Assembly (NCBI GenBank): GCA_021399435.1 | Contig: JAJTUP010000001.1 | Location: forward strand, 3,596,001-3,660,000 | Source of the DNA: Diaporthe sp. PMI_573 | Lineage: Eukaryota; Ascomycota; Sordariomycetes; Diaporthales; Diaporthaceae | Direction of reading: 5' to 3' | DNA: 64,000 bases | In this document: one piece after another, positions 60,606 through 64,000 of the stretch | How positions within the stretch are numbered: position 1 is the stretch's first letter | How the letters are laid out: every line of letters starts with the position of its first letter | Notes under the pieces: model-generated | What the model was told of the DNA's origin: nothing | Database searches by the model: none | Seen by the model: only the letters and a program-made list of their open reading frames with translations | Translations under genes and position numbers: made by a program

Positions 60606-63600
60606 TCAAAGCCACAAACGGTAGGTGGCAACCTCAAACGCCCGCAAAGTGATTGGGTAATTGCCATCCTCATCCTTCTCTAGCGCAGCCTCGCCGGGGA
60701 TCTCGTCCTCGAGCACGTTGACCTTGGTGATCTTCTGTAAATCCCAAGTCGTCTTGATGGCAGCGCGGGAACGGCCACCCAGGGACTCATACAGACGTAT
60801 GATGACGCACTTGCCCTTGCGGGCGGGGAGGTCACCGCGGCTGACATCCACATCGTCCTCGCCTCGCTTGACTGCGTCCAGGATGATCGCCGAGTCACCT
60901 AGCAGCTTGATAGGGGACTCAATTGAAAGTGTCTTGGGCTTGCGGGCCAATACCAACGGGGTGTTGAACTCGTAGCCGGCGCGAACGGTGGCGCTGCCGA
61001 GGGGACCCTCATGTGGCAAGATTGCGTACCGGATCTTATGTGTGCCCATGTCCGCATGCTCGTCAGGAGCCTTGGGAGAGCGGAGGAGGGAGAGGCGCAT
61101 CATGTCCCCGCAGGTCGCGAATCCATATTTGCTGTCGTTCAGAATAGAGACACCATAGTTGGATTCTGACAGATCGGCGAACTTGTGGCAGCACACCTCG
61201 AATTTGGCCATGTCCCAAGTTGTGTTGTAGTGTGTCGGTCGCTTCACGATGCCGTATTGGGTCTCGTAGCTGGCTTCGGTGTTCCTCACGTCGACAGGGA
61301 ACTCAACTTTGAGGAACTTCATGTCCTCGTGCCAGTCAACCTCGGTGCTGACCTCGACGTATGATTGCTGACCCTTGAGAGCGGCGGACAGGCTGATAGT
61401 CGAGACAAGGTTGCTCTTCTCGCTGATCTTAACACGACTGGTCAAGCTAACACGATAGCTCTTGTTCTCGCTGATCTGGGTGTCGTGTACGGGGAGCTCC
61501 TTGCGGGAATCGAGGTGGAAGACCTCGACATCCCAGGCCTGCCAGTACAGTGGCTTGTCGTCGAAGATGACAAATTGATTTGCCTTCCCCGAGAGGACCT
61601 CGCGATCAGAACGGCGGTCGTAAAGAGATGTTATAACGCCATTCTCGACCTTGACCCGAAACTGTTCATTCTGCATGACGAAAACTCCCTTCGACACCTC
61701 TTCGATCGAGACAGCGGCGACTTCCACGGACGGCGCTTTGAAGGGCCTCAGAGTTAGGTACGGGCCTTCGCCGCATGCGACAGCCGCCGTGTTGCCCAGC
61801 TCCACAAGACTCTTCCTGGGCCAGAAAAGGCTGTTGAGTGCTGTAACATCTTCGATCGAGGTGGTGTTGGTAGTCTCCTCGCCAACACCAAGGGCAGCCC
61901 TGGCGTCTGCGAGGCACTTCTTACCCACCTCGTACACATGGGCATAGAGCTATTCAGGGTTAACTATTCTGCCTATAATGAATCAAGACGTGGGGCACGT
62001 CATAAGGCGAGGTATGGAGTGCTTGCTTACCTTATCAGAGTCGTCATAACACATTTCAATGCAGCTACCAGGAAGGCAGTCGTGGAATTGGCAGAGGAGA
62101 ACATTCTCCCACATGGAATCGATTTCCGCCTTGGGGTACTTGTATGACGAGTTCTTCAACGAGGCGATAGTGGCGAAGAGCTCTATAGCCCTCAGCATGA
62201 ACTCGCAGGTCCGGTTGTTGCGCTTGTTGCGTGCCTGAGTGGTGTAGGTGCCTCGGTGAAGCTCAAAATAGAGCTCACCATACCACGTCACGAGCTTGTC
62301 AGCCTTGGGGACGATCTTGTCGAAGAAGTCGTCGACAGAATTGCCCATGTGGACCCGCGGCAGGCCACCAGTCCTGTCCGCTATGCCTCTGCACCGACGA
62401 AGCTTCTCAAGGTGTTCCCAGGTGGGACCACCGCCACCGTCACCCTTGCCGAAGACGAGGAGAGAGGTATGGTCCTGGTCCATAGATTTGTGTTGGCTGA
62501 TGCTACGTCTGATATCGCCGAATTCAGCACTAGAAGTGTAAGTCTCTGCTGGTGGCATGTGACAAACGACCTGAGAGCCATCGAGAGCGACCCAGTTGAA
62601 GGTGGTGTGCGGGAAGTTGTTGATATTGTTCCAGCTCAGCTTCTGGGTCAGGAAGCGGTCCATGCCGGCGAGTCTGCACAGCTGGGGAAGCTGAGAAGAG
62701 TAGCCGAACGTGTCGGGAAGCCAGAAAGTCTGGCTGCGCTGGCCAAAGTGGGACTCGAAGAACCGCTGGCCGTAGACGAACTGTCTCACAAGAGACTCGC
62801 CGCTGGGCAAGTTCGTGTCGTGCTCTACCCAGCTGCCTCCGATCGGGTGGAACTGTCCTGACTTGACCTTCTCCTTAACCCGGTCGAATACGTACGGATA
62901 GTACTGCTTGAGCCACTTGTACTGCTGTGCCTGAGAGCAAGCGAAGTTCAGTTCGGGGTACTCCTCCATCAAGTTGCACTGGTTCGTCCAAGAGCGTGCA
63001 ACCTTTCGCTTCGTCTCGTCCCAAGGCCATAGCCAACATGTGTCAATGTGGCAGTGTCCGATTCCGTAGATGACAGGCTCCTTTTCGCTGTCGTAAACTT
63101 TCGCAGAGTCGACATTGCCAATGTACTCACGGGCGATCTCACGTGCCTTGAGAACGGAGTCCTGGTTGCCCACCTCGATGGTTTCAATGATGCGGTTGAT
63201 GACAGCAAGGGCTTGATGCTCCTCCCATGAGTCCTTGGGAAGTTCTCTGGCAGCATCCCCAATGATCCACATGTCGATACGCAGCTGTCGAGCCTGGACG
63301 TTGACGGCAACAATGTCGGCCTTCCAGAGAGTGAACATCCGGTTAGGATCAGGGGGCTGAATGGTATCACCCCCTGCGGGATTCCCAAACATGCCGTTGC
63401 AGGCCATCTCGACGTAGAATGTGTGTTCCTTGCCATCTCGAAAAGATTCCGGAAGAACCCATTCAATACGCTCACCATTGCCGGTCAGGCCCTGCAGCGG
63501 GTTTCCGTCTGAAGACCAGACCATACCCTCACTGCCAGAGTCCCAGTGGAATTCCAGACGCTCCTTGCTCTGAAGGTCGTCTGGGACGGTGAGCTGGACC

Positions 63601-63997
63601 TTGAACCAGTGGGTAGTCCATGAGGGGCCAAAGGCACGGCCGAGCTCGGTGTCCTTGAACTCATGCGAGACAGCATCCTCGAACGTGGGACGCTCCTGTC
63701 CTGGAGCAGCCCAGGTAGAAAGTTTCACATGTGGCCGACCAGAGGCACGACCCTCGTCATACATTCTGTGTCCACGAGCAACCGTCAGCATGGAGCGCTT
63801 TTGGCAGCATTCGCTGGGCAGTCAAGAGGAGGGACTGACGATGCGAGAGTGACCTTCCGGTACTGGCTATCTTTGTACTCGCGCTCAATCCGGTCAAGAT
63901 AGATGCGGTCAATCAGCTTCCCAACCGGTTTTCGGGCCAGGAGAGGATAATCGGCCTTGGGCTGGGACAGCCGGGAGAGGTCTCGTTCGCCGCCCAT
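60606..63997 (-). CDS. ams1: Vacuolar/cytosolic alpha-mannosidase (GH38), Ams1
   Basis: Three exons (63997-63854, 63797-62031, 61949-60606; introns 56 and 81 nt) give 1084 aa, the length of yeast Ams1. Ams1 removes alpha-mannose from free oligosaccharides and is delivered to the vacuole by selective autophagy without a signal peptide; none is seen here. The N-terminus has ARKPVGKLIDRIYLDRIERE, then KDSQYRK at the first junction. The GH38 catalytic domain starts at ~280: YGIGHCHIDTCWLWPWDETK holds the zinc-binding HxHxD, and TFWLPDTFGYSSQLPQLCRL the nucleophile Asp. FSCS-type and EHLEKLRRC segments follow. The C-terminal half is the beta-sandwich region (FEVCCHKFADLSESNYGVSI; DEIPGEAALEKDEDGNYP), ending FEVATYRLWL. 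The start ATG (aacATGG) is only 3 bases from the window edge, so the promoter is missing. Confidence 0.95.
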
Positions 63998-64000
63998 GTT

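Noticed and set aside
1..64000. Secondary-metabolite cluster or defence-like system
   Set aside because: No polyketide synthase, NRPS, terpene cyclase, P450 cluster, NLR-type or heterokaryon-incompatibility gene is present; the genes are mostly housekeeping.

Overview
This window is nuclear DNA of a filamentous ascomycete (Pezizomycotina), most likely a Sordariomycete. The genes are interrupted by short introns (49-185 nt) with CTRAC-type branch points. The protein set is typical of such fungi: Erg26, Lrg1, Brr2, Orc3, Rfc2, Cpa2 with a mitochondrial presequence, and Ams1. Intergenic regions carry CT-rich leaders and TACCTAGGTA-type palindromes. I find no rRNA, no convincing tRNA, no CRISPR array and no intact transposon. 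Species cannot be named from the sequence alone.

I support 24 protein genes; one is cut by the left edge, and the last starts only 3 bases inside the right edge. From left to right: the 3' end of an HMG-box gene (mtHMG1/Abf2-like); an uncharacterised gene on the minus strand; erg26; lrg1 (LIM-RhoGAP); a polytopic membrane/alpha-beta-hydrolase fusion; a small conserved 132-aa gene; a 2 kb gene-poor stretch; a 299-aa acidic protein; a UBE2Z-like tandem-E2 gene with eight exons; rfc2; a coiled-coil protein; the 2209-aa intronless brr2; a PWWP-domain protein; orc3; a 171-aa conserved protein; sec66; npl4; an F-box/LRR-like gene in an AT-richer pocket; a mitochondrial PPR protein; rcl1; a DUF1746 membrane protein; frs2; a LAMTOR1/Meh1-like lipid-anchored protein; cpa2; and ams1.

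Functionally this is housekeeping chromosome: DNA replication (rfc2, orc3), splicing (brr2), ribosome biogenesis and translation (rcl1, frs2), arginine synthesis (cpa2), ER translocation and quality control (sec66 and npl4, which are divergent neighbours), sterol synthesis (erg26), ubiquitin conjugation, Rho and TORC1 signalling, and vacuolar glycan turnover. Genes are not in operons. Several pairs share divergent promoters.

I rebuilt 36 introns by following reading frames and family conservation. Three use GC-AG splice sites, and two of those share a 13-nt donor context. One E2 exon is only 12 nt and codes for residues beside the catalytic cysteine. Regulatory words fit gene function: two ACGCGT (MCB) boxes before rfc2, a TGACTCA (CPC1/Gcn4) site before frs2, and two ATGACTC sites in the meh1-like/cpa2 promoter region. 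The most unusual non-coding feature is a degenerate ~15-nt repeat (GGATAACCTCCTNTR-like) present as three separate clusters, near 12.5, 30.4 and 60.2 kb.
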